Positions 8,470-15,926 of a stretch of DNA of 21,280 bases are shown piece by piece. Position 1 is the stretch's first letter; every line of letters starts with the position of its first letter. The DNA comes from Prevotellaceae bacterium UBA711 (GTDB lineage: Bacteria > Bacteroidota > Bacteroidia > Bacteroidales > Bacteroidaceae). The DNA is taken from NCBI GenBank assembly GCA_002297545.1, contig DBLZ01000051.1:1-21280 (forward strand), given 5' to 3'. A program made the position numbers and the translations under genes. The notes under the pieces were generated by a model, which worked only from the letters and a program-made list of their open reading frames with translations, was not told the DNA's origin and made no database searches.

Positions 8470-8500
8470 CAAAGTTACAAAGAAGCGGGGGAAAAACAAA
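8470..8500 (-). promoter_or_regulatory. Bacteroidetes-type promoter for folP-cdaA(-pta-ackA)
   Basis: On the minus strand, TTTG (plus 8497-8500) is followed after exactly 19 nt by TAACTTTG (plus 8470-8477). This matches the -33/-7 pattern of the primary sigma factor in Bacteroidetes, TTTG-N19/20-TAnnTTTG. Transcription would start near 8463-8465, leaving a leader of roughly 95 nt before the folP ATG at 8368. Confidence 0.75.
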
Positions 8501-8530
8501 GAAACGCCGACACTTATTTCAACTTTTTTG

Positions 8531-8538
8531 TAACTTTG
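8531..8538 (+). promoter_or_regulatory. -7 box (TAACTTTG) upstream of murF
   Basis: TAACTTTG lies about 30 nt before the murF ATG at 8569, a distance that would give a very short leader. No good TTTG -33 element is found at the right spacing. The octamer is identical to the divergent folP box 53 bp away. Because it lies inside the longer in-frame reading that starts at 8434, it also argues that murF starts at 8569. Confidence 0.55.
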
Positions 8539-8568
8539 CATTTGCAATGTCCATTTAGCAAAACAACC

Positions 8569-9867
8569 ATGAACATAGAACAACTCTACAACGTCTTCAT
8601 ACAGTATCCCACGGTCACCACAGACAGTCGCCGTTGCCCCCCGGGCAGCATGTTCTTTGCACTCAGGGGGGAGAACTTCGACGGAAACCTCTACGCCCCA
8701 TCGGCCCTGGAACAGGGATGTGCCGTAGCCGTGGTGGACAATCCGGCGATCGTGCCCGAGGGAGACGGCAGGTACATACTGGTGGACGACGTGCTCTCCA
8801 CCATGCAGGCCCTGGCAGCCCACCACCGCCGCCACATGGAAGCACGGGTGATACAGGTGACTGGTACCAATGGCAAGACCACGACAAAGGAACTGCTCGC
8901 GGCCGTCCTGTCCGAGCGCTTCCGAACGCTCTGCACTCAGGGCAACCTGAACAACCACATCGGCGTACCACTGACGTTGCTGCGTCTGCGCCCCGAACAC
9001 GAGATGGCCATAGTGGAGACCGGTGCCAACCACCCGGGAGAGATAGCCATGCTCTGCCGCATGGTGCAGGCCGACTGTGGCCTGGTGACCAACGTAGGGC
9101 GGGCGCATCTGGAGGGCTTTGGCTCCTTTGAAGGGGTGAAGCGCACCAAGGGAGAACTATACGACGACCTCCGGGCACGCCACTGCCCCGCTTTCATCAA
9201 CACCACAGACCCCGACCTGATGGCCATGGCCCGGGATCGTAATCTCGATACCATCCCCTACGTGAAAGGAGAGGTTACGGAATGCAGTCCCATGCTGCAC
9301 GTCCGCTGGCACCATCCTGCCAATGGTCAGTGGCACACCGTGGCCACCCACCTGATAGGCGCCTACAATCTGCCCAATGTTCTGTCCGCAATCTCTGTGG
9401 GTCTGCACTTCGGCGTAGAACCGCAGGAGATAAACGAGGCCCTGACATCATACATCCCGACCAACAATCGCAGCGAGTTCCGCCGCACGGAGCGCAACAG
9501 CCTCATCATAGACGCCTACAACGCCAATCCCACAAGCATGCGGGCTGCCCTGGACAACTTCCGTCTGATGAATGCCGCCCACAAGATGGCCATCCTGGGC
9601 GAGATGCGCGAACTGGGCAGCGAAAGCCGTGCCGAACACCAACGCGTCATCTCCCTCCTCTCCACCATGACTGATCTGGAAGAAGTGTGGCTTGTGGGCA
9701 ACGAGTTCTGCCAGGCCGATCTCTCCGCGCTACATTCCCCCCACTCCACCTTCACGGACATCGAGCAGGTCAAAGCACATCTGACCGACCTTCACATCTC
9801 CGACCGCACCATCCTGATTAAAGGGAGCAACGGGACCAGACTCTTCCTGTTACCGGAACAGCTCTGA
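8569..9867 (+). CDS. murF: UDP-N-acetylmuramoyl-tripeptide--D-alanyl-D-alanine ligase
   Basis: A Mur ligase that adds D-Ala-D-Ala to UDP-MurNAc-tripeptide, the last cytosolic step of the peptidoglycan precursor. Using the ATG at 8569 the protein is 432 aa. An N-terminal substrate-binding part with TDSRRCPPGSMFFALRGENF is typical of MurF/MurE. The ATP-binding P-loop TGTNGKTTTK lies at residues 98-107. Next come NNHIGVPLTLL, ETGANHPGEI and NVGRAHLEGFGS, then DAYNANPTSM and ILGEMRELG in the central and C-terminal domains. The frame is open to 8434, but the extra 45 residues span the promoter and look non-coding. It stands alone on the plus strand, divergent from folP and convergent with the tubulin-like cluster. 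Confidence 0.95.
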   Translation: MNIEQLYNVFIQYPTVTTDSRRCPPGSMFFALRGENFDGNLYAPSALEQGCAVAVVDNPAIVPEGDGRYILVDDVLSTMQALAAHHRRHMEARVIQVTGTNGKTTTKELLAAVLSERFRTLCTQGNLNNHIGVPLTLLRLRPEHEMAIVETGANHPGEIAMLCRMVQADCGLVTNVGRAHLEGFGSFEGVKRTKGELYDDLRARHCPAFINTTDPDLMAMARDRNLDTIPYVKGEVTECSPMLHVRWHHPANGQWHTVATHLIGAYNLPNVLSAISVGLHFGVEPQEINEALTSYIPTNNRSEFRRTERNSLIIDAYNANPTSMRAALDNFRLMNAAHKMAILGEMRELGSESRAEHQRVISLLSTMTDLEEVWLVGNEFCQADLSALHSPHSTFTDIEQVKAHLTDLHISDRTILIKGSNGTRLFLLPEQL

Positions 9868-9881
9868 GGTAGGCTCATGGT

Positions 9882-9912
9882 CATGGCAGGGACGCCCGTC
9901 CGCCACGCCATG
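9882..9912 (+). terminator. Hairpin just after murF
   Basis: CATGGC (9882-9887) pairs with GCCATG (9907-9912), and inside it GGAC (890-893 of this kilobase) pairs with GTCC (898-901). It begins 14 nt after the murF stop. There is no U-run, so it is a weak terminator or a 3'-end stabiliser. Confidence 0.35.
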
Positions 9913-10186
9913 GAACCGACAACGATAACGTGCCGCATCAGGCCCTGCAAGCCATTGTGAGTGTCAACACACCTCACTGTCATCTATGGGTCACACCATC
10001 GGGAACCGGACTGCACAAACGTGTATATTCGATCAAAACAATACGTTTATTCAAGCGCAACAACATATTGTTTCCACCTGATGAACACGTTTAATGGAGG
10101 TCAAATCCACCGTGACAAGGGCGTACCCCCACTGCGATACAGATATCACCCCACCACAACAGATGGTAGTGCACACCATGCATGGC

Positions 10187-10245
10187 AAATAAAGCAACGG
10201 ACACATATAGGGAATGCCCCCATGTGTGCCCATTGCTCTTTATTT
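10187..10245. terminator. Convergent, probably bidirectional terminator hairpin
   Basis: AAATAAAGCAA-CGG-ACACAT (10187-10206) faces ATGTGT-GCCCA-TTGCTCTTTATTT (10222-10245). The outer parts pair with a small internal loop and one extra C. The A-rich left flank and U-rich right flank give a U-tract on either strand. It lies between murF (plus) and the cluster (minus), where transcripts from both sides converge. Confidence 0.6.
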
Positions 10246-10267
10246 ACGTGTGCCAAGTAGCTCTGTG

Positions 10268-10507
10268 TCAGAAAGACAGATAAAAGCCATGGCCCTCTTT
10301 ATAATTAAAGTCGAACTGAAAAGAAACAGGTGCTGAACGCTGACACACACCGAAACGGATGCAGGGAGTAGCCATTGTCAGAAGAACTGCGCGTATGCCA
10401 ACCTTCAAGTACCCATCCTTCCACACTAAGCATCGAAAGGCGATGCCGGCATACTGTCCCGCGTCCCGACAGACGAGACACAGGACATGCACGACGGAAT
10501 GGAGTGC
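10268..10507 (-). pseudogene. Possible degraded gene remnant after the last gene of the cluster
   Basis: Two minus frames are open over most of this stretch, and both have protein-like ends. One continues in the same frame immediately after the TAA of the Lys-rich protein. It ends PVSFQFDFNY-KEGH-GFYLSF, alternating aromatic/polar residues with a terminal Phe, like the last two strands of an outer-membrane beta-barrel. The other contains SSSDNGYSLHPFRCVSAF, which resembles the C-terminal end of FISUMP/DUF1566-type surface domains. Only one, if either, can be real. Neither has a credible ATG start or enough length. It may be the frameshifted tail of a lost gene, or chance. Confidence 0.25.
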
Positions 10508-11293
10508 TTAATCTACGACTTCTGTGGGAATAGGCGTCTCCGTAGCAGAGGGATTGGCTGCATCCTCCTCATTAGCCACAACCAACTGGGCATTGTAGTC
10601 AGCCCTAGTCTTCTCGATAACGCGAATTGAAGCATTGCCTACCTCCACATCGCCTGCGTTCATCTCGGCATTCAGGGCCTCCAATTCATCAGTCTGGCCT
10701 GCCTTCAGAGCCTTGATCATCTTAGCCTGGGCACGAGCTTTCTTGTATATGACTTTCATCTCCTTGCCGGCTCTGCCCACCAGCACCGGACCGGCCTTCA
10801 GATATTTGCCATGGGTAAGGCCAAGCATGGGATTACCTGCGAGGGCGGTGGTGGCGGTAGTGGTGGCTAGGGTGAGGTTGGTCATATCCAGCAGTAGACC
10901 GGGATAGGCCATGATGATTTCCATATTCTGAGCGAAAGCCAGATTCGCACCACGAAGGTTGCCTGCCGAGTCAACGATGCAGTACTGGTACTCGATCTCA
11001 CCATCATCATTTTTAATGGCAATCTTGGCCAACTCGTAGAAGGTGATGTCCTCGCAATACTTCTTGATCTTGGTGTTCATGGTATCGCACAGCAACAGAT
11101 AATCGTCAAAGGACTTGTCGCCGGTGAGCTTGGGCATAGTCCACACGTAGGGCTTCTTTTCTTTCTTCTTCTTCTCCTTCTTTTCTTTCTTGTCATCACC
11201 GGCATTGTTGGCGTATGACACTGCGGGCATCAGTATCCCGAAGCAGAGAGCACACATGATAACACTGAGGATACGGTTTGTTTTCATCGTCAT
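10508..11293 (-). CDS. Exported Lys-rich protein of unknown function (last gene of the cluster)
   Basis: A 261-aa protein. An N-terminal signal peptide (hydrophobic core about residues 9-26, cleavage near SYA-NN) precedes a strongly basic/acidic tract of KE/KK repeats at about 33-47 and then a mixed domain starting PYVWTMPKLTGDKSFDDYL. A hydrophobic segment with many Thr/Ala lies at about 133-155 (LLLDMTNLTLATTTATTALA), and a basic helix (MKVIYKKARAQAKMIKALKA) follows. The tail is acidic and Pro/Thr-rich. I do not recognise the family. It may start at the ATG at 11293 or at 11287, two codons later. It follows the 520-aa gene after 85 nt that contain a hairpin, so it may be expressed at a different level from the rest. 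Confidence 0.8.
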   Translation of the reverse strand: MTMKTNRILSVIMCALCFGILMPAVSYANNAGDDKKEKKEKKKKEKKPYVWTMPKLTGDKSFDDYLLLCDTMNTKIKKYCEDITFYELAKIAIKNDDGEIEYQYCIVDSAGNLRGANLAFAQNMEIIMAYPGLLLDMTNLTLATTTATTALAGNPMLGLTHGKYLKAGPVLVGRAGKEMKVIYKKARAQAKMIKALKAGQTDELEALNAEMNAGDVEVGNASIRVIEKTRADYNAQLVVANEEDAANPSATETPIPTEVVD

Positions 11294-11342
11294 AATTGTT
11301 TTATTGTTAATAAAGTTAATAAAGAGTTGCTAGGATATGTCT

Positions 11343-11370
11343 CGGCCAATGCCAGGTTGGAACTTGGCCG
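11343..11370 (-). terminator. Intercistronic hairpin after the 520-aa gene
   Basis: CGGCCAA (11343-11349) pairs perfectly with TTGGCCG (11364-11370) around a 14-nt loop. It begins 8 nt after the stop of the upstream gene. There is no U-run directly behind it, so attenuation or transcript protection is likelier than full termination. Confidence 0.45.
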
Positions 11371-11378
11371 ATGTCTGT

Positions 11379-12941
11379 CTACTTGTCCTTGTCCATGGAG
11401 AACCTCACCTTCACATTGCGGTCACCAGTGCGTCCCTCAAGACTCACAGACTTGTTCTTTTTAAACTTGGCACTTGCCGGTGCCACATAGATGATTGTCT
11501 TGTATTCACCGTCCTTGAGGGTGAAGCTGTATGCACCCTTAGCATCGCTCTTGCCCAAGAGTTTTCCCTTGAAAGGATAGCTGCTTTTGTTCATTTCCTC
11601 ACTCTTGGAGCGGTCGGAGGCATATATCTCCACGCCGGCAAAAGGCGTCTCCAATACAGCCCCCCCCTTGTACTCACTGATGACGCACTTGCCTTTGAGG
11701 ACAAAACCAACGTTCTCCTTCTGCTTGCGCAAGCGCTCGGCCTCGTTTTGGTAATAGGCCTCGCCGGTCTCGGCGTAGAGAGCATCGTAACGCTGTGCTA
11801 TGTCGTCTATTAGGGCGCAGAAAGCATCCTTGTTCACACGCTTGTTATTATAAGAAAGCATGTAGAGTTCGTCGGCCACGCGGTCGGTCTCTGCTTTGAA
11901 CTCTGCCAGCCGTCCCATCTTCTCGGCACACTGCATGGCTATCTGCTTGTCGGTATCCGATGCTCCCTCTGCCTCGGCCGCGCCTTCGTAGAAACTCTTG
12001 GCCAAGGCATAGTCGCGCGTCTGCTTATGGCTCTCGGCCTGGTGTATCAGTTCCTCATAGCGTGTCTTGAAGACGGTTTTGGTCTTGGTAAGAAGCACCA
12101 CGTTGTAACGAAGTTTGCCCTTGCTTGCAAGGCCTTTGACCACATCAGCATCGACCACGCGCTCGTTGGTGCCCTCGCCCTTGATGCTGATTCGGGTCAT
12201 CTCATACAGTTGGTCTTCCCTCTGTGCCTTAACGGAATCCAACTCGTCCTTCTCCTTGGTTATTTCGTCCAACTCCTCGTCTGTGGCAGTCTTAACCATT
12301 TCGTCATAACGTTTCTCCAACGCCTCTATACGTGACGCATACCCATTGACCTCATCGTTCAAGGCGGCAATGGCCTCTACGTTTATTATCAAGGAGTCGA
12401 CATACGTCCCGGCCTTGGAGCGTCCGCTCTTCAGCTTTCCCTTCAAGGCTTCATTGTATTTCACCGTCAAGGGCGTCTCACTATTGAACTCGATCAAAGC
12501 CCAGCCATTGCCCTCGGCTATGAACTGGCTGCCATCGGGAGAAAGCTCCATGGTGATGGGATTGTTCACCAGTTCCACGCTGAAACACGGTGTCTTGTTG
12601 GCGAACAACTGTATCTGTCCCGTCTTCTCCATGATGGTGGTCCCCTTCAGGGCGATGGTGAACACCCTCTTGTCACTGCCGGAAGAGATATCGCAAAGCA
12701 TACGGTATTCATACGCATCCTTCACCTTTACAGGCTCGTCGCATACAGGGTCATCCTTGACAGAACTGGTAATGACCAGCTCGGACGAGTGTGACCTAAA
12801 GACAATCCTGCCCTTGCCATCAGGCACGCCGGTGTGCGACACCACATTCTCCTTCTGTACTGTAATGACCGACTGGGCATCCATCGGTAATACGCTTGCT
12901 GCAAGCAGCAGGCACAATGCCCAACGTAGTTTCTTCATCAT
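11379..12941 (-). CDS. Exported coiled-coil protein with C-terminal Ig-like (carboxypeptidase-regulatory-like) domain
   Basis: A 520-aa protein with a signal peptide (hydrophobic core 7-19, cleavage near MDA-QS). Residues about 25-165 are beta-rich and contain repeats of short strands (RIVFRSHSSELVITSS, FTIALKG, QIQLFANKTPCFSVELVNN) of the kind seen in PEGA or Ig-like folds. Residues about 187-250 are a charged coiled coil (EALEKRYDEMV onward). Residues 290-410 are helical and TPR-like (YEELIHQAESHKQTRDYALA). Residues about 412-515 look like a carboxypeptidase-regulatory/Ig domain (FAGVEIYASD, SDAKGAYSFTLKDGEYKTI). The architecture suggests a periplasmic scaffold. It lies 31 nt downstream of the NTF2-like gene. 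Function is unknown; the export and fold assignments are inference. Confidence 0.82.
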   Translation of the reverse strand: MMKKLRWALCLLLAASVLPMDAQSVITVQKENVVSHTGVPDGKGRIVFRSHSSELVITSSVKDDPVCDEPVKVKDAYEYRMLCDISSGSDKRVFTIALKGTTIMEKTGQIQLFANKTPCFSVELVNNPITMELSPDGSQFIAEGNGWALIEFNSETPLTVKYNEALKGKLKSGRSKAGTYVDSLIINVEAIAALNDEVNGYASRIEALEKRYDEMVKTATDEELDEITKEKDELDSVKAQREDQLYEMTRISIKGEGTNERVVDADVVKGLASKGKLRYNVVLLTKTKTVFKTRYEELIHQAESHKQTRDYALAKSFYEGAAEAEGASDTDKQIAMQCAEKMGRLAEFKAETDRVADELYMLSYNNKRVNKDAFCALIDDIAQRYDALYAETGEAYYQNEAERLRKQKENVGFVLKGKCVISEYKGGAVLETPFAGVEIYASDRSKSEEMNKSSYPFKGKLLGKSDAKGAYSFTLKDGEYKTIIYVAPASAKFKKNKSVSLEGRTGDRNVKVRFSMDKDK

Positions 12942-12972
12942 TCGATTAAAAGTCTTTATGTGTAACGGTAAG

Positions 12973-13980
12973 CTAATTTATCATGTCCTCTACCGAGCTG
13001 ATATCGAAGATGTCCTCCTCGGGCAGCTTCTCCTTCTTGCCTGAGTCCATGTAGGAAGGCTGCCATGTCCTCACCTCGATAACCGGATTGTCCTCATCGG
13101 TGAAGTTCCACAACAGGAAAACGTAACCCTCATCGCTGTAGTTGCTGGACTTCCACTCCTGGAAGAGGCGCACGCCATAGAAGTTGGGGTTGTTGCGTGA
13201 GCGTGTGATGCCGGGGCAGCCATTACCATTGGAACCGCCGCCAATCGCGTTGAACTTCACGTCGATGTACTTGTTGCGCAGGAAAGCACGCTTCAGGTTG
13301 CGGAGGTATTCCTGCTTGGTCTGGCGGTTATACACCACCTTGGTATTGGATGCGCCAAAGTCATTCGGACGTGTCCTTATCACCTTGCCTGTGATGATGA
13401 CCGCATCGTCACTGAAGATCTTCTCCATGAAATCTATGTCCTTGGTACAGTATGCCGTACGGAACTGCTCAATGTAGTCGAGAATTTTCATCTTGCGCTC
13501 TGTCTCCACCACCGTGCCGCAACGCTCCATGCTCTCGGACAGCTGGGCGTCCAGGGCAAAGCGGAAATCCGTGATGACACCGTTCCTGTCAAATTCCACC
13601 ACGGCCTCCTGGTAGGCGCCACTGGTGAAAGCCTCGTCCTGAGGGTCCAGTATCAAGGGTACCTGACGCAGCAGGTAGGAATTCTTCAATGGCCAGCAAC
13701 GGTCCACCACCTCCTCGTCGTCGCAATAGAAACGCACGGTGGACCACAGGGTCACCAGCATATTCTTGGCACGGTCATTCATCTGCAAACCGGAGGTGTT
13801 CACGTCGCGTTTGTCATTATACGCCGCATTTATCTCCGTTAGCACCTGTCCAAGGTTGGTCTGCATCTTGGCTATGACCTGACTGTTGTCGAAACCTGCA
13901 TCGACAGTGATGGTCACGGTGACCGCATTCACACACACTGACGCCATGAGCGCCACAATGCACATAAGTATCTTCTTCAT
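12973..13980 (-). CDS. Exported NTF2-like domain protein
   Basis: A 335-aa protein starting MKKILMCIVALMASVCVNA, a clear signal peptide. Residues about 20-150 form an unrecognised N-terminal region with a motif containing RFYCDDEEVVDRCWPL. From about 163 to 309 the sequence resembles an NTF2/SnoaL-like cone fold: the helix KILDYIEQFRTAYCTKDIDF, then EKIFSDDAVIITGKV, a second helix YLRNLKRAFLRNKYI, and strands ending YVFLLWNFTDEDNPVIEVRT. Catalytic residues are not obvious, so a binding or assembly role is likelier. The tail is acidic (EEDIFDISSVEDMIN). Its ATG lies only 2 nt after the stop of the upstream LPP20-like gene, so the two are tightly coupled. Confidence 0.83.
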   Translation of the reverse strand: MKKILMCIVALMASVCVNAVTVTITVDAGFDNSQVIAKMQTNLGQVLTEINAAYNDKRDVNTSGLQMNDRAKNMLVTLWSTVRFYCDDEEVVDRCWPLKNSYLLRQVPLILDPQDEAFTSGAYQEAVVEFDRNGVITDFRFALDAQLSESMERCGTVVETERKMKILDYIEQFRTAYCTKDIDFMEKIFSDDAVIITGKVIRTRPNDFGASNTKVVYNRQTKQEYLRNLKRAFLRNKYIDVKFNAIGGGSNGNGCPGITRSRNNPNFYGVRLFQEWKSSNYSDEGYVFLLWNFTDEDNPVIEVRTWQPSYMDSGKKEKLPEEDIFDISSVEDMIN

Positions 13981-13982
13981 GG

Positions 13983-14720
13983 TTATTTGTTTGTCTTTAT
14001 CTTTACTCCTATTGCACCATTGCCTTTATAGTTGTCCAGACTGTCTGCCTTACCTGTCTTAAGGTTCCTGCGTTCAACTCCGGCCGACAGCACCGCCACG
14101 ATATTGCCCTCGCGTGAGAAAACAAACATGACATACTGATCCGGAGCCTGGATGGCGCTCAGCTTGTTGTACTCCTGTATTGTACCCTTTGCCTTCTGTT
14201 CTTTCAACATGATGGCAAGTTGCCCGGTGTTTGCAGGCTTAAGAAACTCCTTAAGCAACTCTTCGCTCAAACCCATGCTTTCGGCAGACGGCACCTCGGC
14301 AACTCCTGACTCACGGGCCGACTCTTGCGATGCCCCTCGTACCGGTGCATCCATCACCTCCACATTGTCCACAGGGATGATATCACTCTTCTTAACGTAC
14401 ATGAAAGCGCGGTACCAGCTGCCACGCGGCAGTGTCACATCCTCCACGCTGTAGTTGGAGTTTTTCGTAACCACCTTGTTGGCCCCGGCAAACTTCTTTT
14501 GCGACTCCACCCACTGGTTTATGTTCTGGTGCAGGATGTCCTTGGCCAGGTCTATGGCCGCCTGGCGAGACTCCAACGTGGCCTCGCCATAGATGTAATC
14601 CGAGCTCTTCTTGATGGCGTTGATTTCTTTCTTTTGCTGCGCCACGTCATCCTGGGCAAAAGCTGCCACGGCAACCGACATCAACACCACATAAGTGGCA
14701 ATTCTCATTAAGTGCTGCAT
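13983..14720 (-). CDS. Exported LPP20-like protein
   Basis: A 245-aa protein with a signal peptide (core 6-20, cleavage near AFA-QDD). No lipobox Cys is visible. Residues about 30-114 have the layout of LPP20/FlgT-N-like small domains: SSDYIYGEATLESRQAAIDL, a long helix to QWVESQ, then RGSWYRAFMYVKKSDI. A second small domain follows from about 155 to 245 (LKEFLKPANTGQLAIML, QYVMFVFSREGNIVAVL, YKGNGAIGVKI). I recall this pairing in other exported Bacteroidetes proteins of unknown function. The start could also be the internal Met at residue 5. It sits 26 nt after the 369-aa gene and 2 nt before the NTF2-like gene. The LPP20 link is an inference from the pattern only. Confidence 0.8.
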   Translation of the reverse strand: MQHLMRIATYVVLMSVAVAAFAQDDVAQQKKEINAIKKSSDYIYGEATLESRQAAIDLAKDILHQNINQWVESQKKFAGANKVVTKNSNYSVEDVTLPRGSWYRAFMYVKKSDIIPVDNVEVMDAPVRGASQESARESGVAEVPSAESMGLSEELLKEFLKPANTGQLAIMLKEQKAKGTIQEYNKLSAIQAPDQYVMFVFSREGNIVAVLSAGVERRNLKTGKADSLDNYKGNGAIGVKIKTNK

Positions 14721-14746
14721 ATCTATATCTGATATAAATTAAAGTA

Positions 14747-15856
14747 TTATTGTATAGGGCTGAACTCGTCCACCTTGAAGATGTTGTCAGAGGCATTGTG
14801 CAATGGAATGTAGCAGAATATCTTGGCCCGCGCCTCGGCCGCCTGCGGCTTGCTCACCGCTTCCTTCGGGATGTCGATGCTTAGCAAATGGAGATAGCCG
14901 CCGGTTTCGTTCACCATGAAGACGGAGCACTTGTAGACATCGCCCTCCTTGCTCTTTATACCGAAGTACGGCGTACAGCCCTCATCGATGCAAAGTTGCC
15001 GCCAGACGTTGTATGACACAGTGGCGCTATCCGTGCGCAGCCCGTATTTGTCCAACTTGACCCTCACCCTCAATTCATGCGCCGACTCATCGGACAGCAT
15101 AATGTTGGCAATGGTCTTACTCATGCTTCCTGCATCGTCCAACAATGCCCAGGCATCGCTCTCTTTCTTACGGACATAGTAGAGGTCGTTCCTAACCATC
15201 GGGCTGATGAAGTTCCTTCCTTGCAGGACAAACTCCTTTCCTGTGGCCGGAAATCCGGTATGCGACTGCGGTCTTTCAATCCATACACCACGTCGTATCT
15301 TCCTGAACATTATCTGTTCCAACTCTATGGCATTGCAACCGGCCATCAACTGATAGTCCATATAGAATGACATCTCCAGGCATTTCACGTCGTTCACCGT
15401 CCACGCCACTTTGTAGACATGCCGGTCTATATGGGTTTCGGAAAACATTGCAGTCGTGTCCAGCCGCATTGCCACAGTGGCATCCCCCACAGGATAATGT
15501 ACCTTGTCCCACGCCATGTACACGCGCTCATCGGAGCCTTCGGGGGCAGCGTTCATGGCCAACAGGTATCGTTCCAGGAAATCATACAGCGGCAACGGCT
15601 GCATGGTGCGAATTTCCTGCGAGAAGAGATGGAGGCCGATATGTTCCACCTCGTTCCACTCATTCACACGAACGGTCAGAGGACGCCCTTTGTATGTGTA
15701 CCCGTCATGGACGCCTGCGCCCAATCGGTCCAGGTCGGTCAGGCCCACATACGTTGCCAGACGCTCCAAAGCCTGGGTTGCGAAGCCTATTGCCCTGACT
15801 TGTGTTCCAAACAGGACGGCTACCAGCAGCAATATCGTCAATCTCTTCTGTGTCAT
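14747..15856 (-). CDS. Exported protein of unknown function, 369 aa
   Basis: The frame is open further upstream to 16033, but that would overlap the MORN gene. The ATG at 15856 gives a textbook signal peptide (MTQKRLTILLLVAVLFGTQV, cleavage near VRA), so I take this start, 70 nt after the MORN gene stop. The mature part is mixed alpha/beta with LTVRVNEWNEVEHIGLHLFS, a segment FLERYLLAMN, several short beta strands, and a C-terminus ending NIFKVDEFSPIQ. I recognise no domain and see no catalytic motif or transmembrane helix after the signal. It is the first of five consecutive exported proteins in the cluster. Confidence 0.8.
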   Translation of the reverse strand: MTQKRLTILLLVAVLFGTQVRAIGFATQALERLATYVGLTDLDRLGAGVHDGYTYKGRPLTVRVNEWNEVEHIGLHLFSQEIRTMQPLPLYDFLERYLLAMNAAPEGSDERVYMAWDKVHYPVGDATVAMRLDTTAMFSETHIDRHVYKVAWTVNDVKCLEMSFYMDYQLMAGCNAIELEQIMFRKIRRGVWIERPQSHTGFPATGKEFVLQGRNFISPMVRNDLYYVRKKESDAWALLDDAGSMSKTIANIMLSDESAHELRVRVKLDKYGLRTDSATVSYNVWRQLCIDEGCTPYFGIKSKEGDVYKCSVFMVNETGGYLHLLSIDIPKEAVSKPQAAEARAKIFCYIPLHNASDNIFKVDEFSPIQ

Positions 15857-15889
15857 GTGTATGTCGTGTGTTTTGTGATTTGTGGTTGA

Positions 15890-15919
15890 TTGTCCGGTGA
15901 CACATAGGCCACCGGACAA
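15890..15919 (-). terminator. Intercistronic hairpin after the MORN gene
   Basis: TTGTCCGGTG (15890-15899) pairs perfectly with CACCGGACAA (15910-15919) around a 10-nt loop. It starts 7 nt after the MORN gene stop. No long U-run follows. It is the most stable of the three hairpins inside the cluster. Confidence 0.55.
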
Positions 15920-15926
15920 CACATGC

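Larger units (their letters stand above)
9868..10507. other. 640-bp intergenic region between murF and the tubulin-like cluster
   Basis: No intact gene is supported here. The part next to murF has a hairpin (9882-9912). The middle (about 9920-10180) shows no structure I can interpret apart from small palindromes such as ATGGT-N7-ACCAT near 10163-10179. A terminator-like hairpin sits at 10187-10245. The part next to the cluster (10268-10507) may be a gene remnant, listed separately. Open frames on either strand here lack recognisable motifs. Confidence 0.6.

Noticed and set aside
8434..8568. A longer murF starting at 8434
   Set aside because: The extra 45 codons cover the TAACTTTG promoter box and have no match to the conserved MurF N-terminus, which begins right after the ATG at 8569.
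9961..10260. A 99-codon plus-strand open frame after murF
   Set aside because: It runs across the convergent terminator hairpin and shows no motif or promoter.
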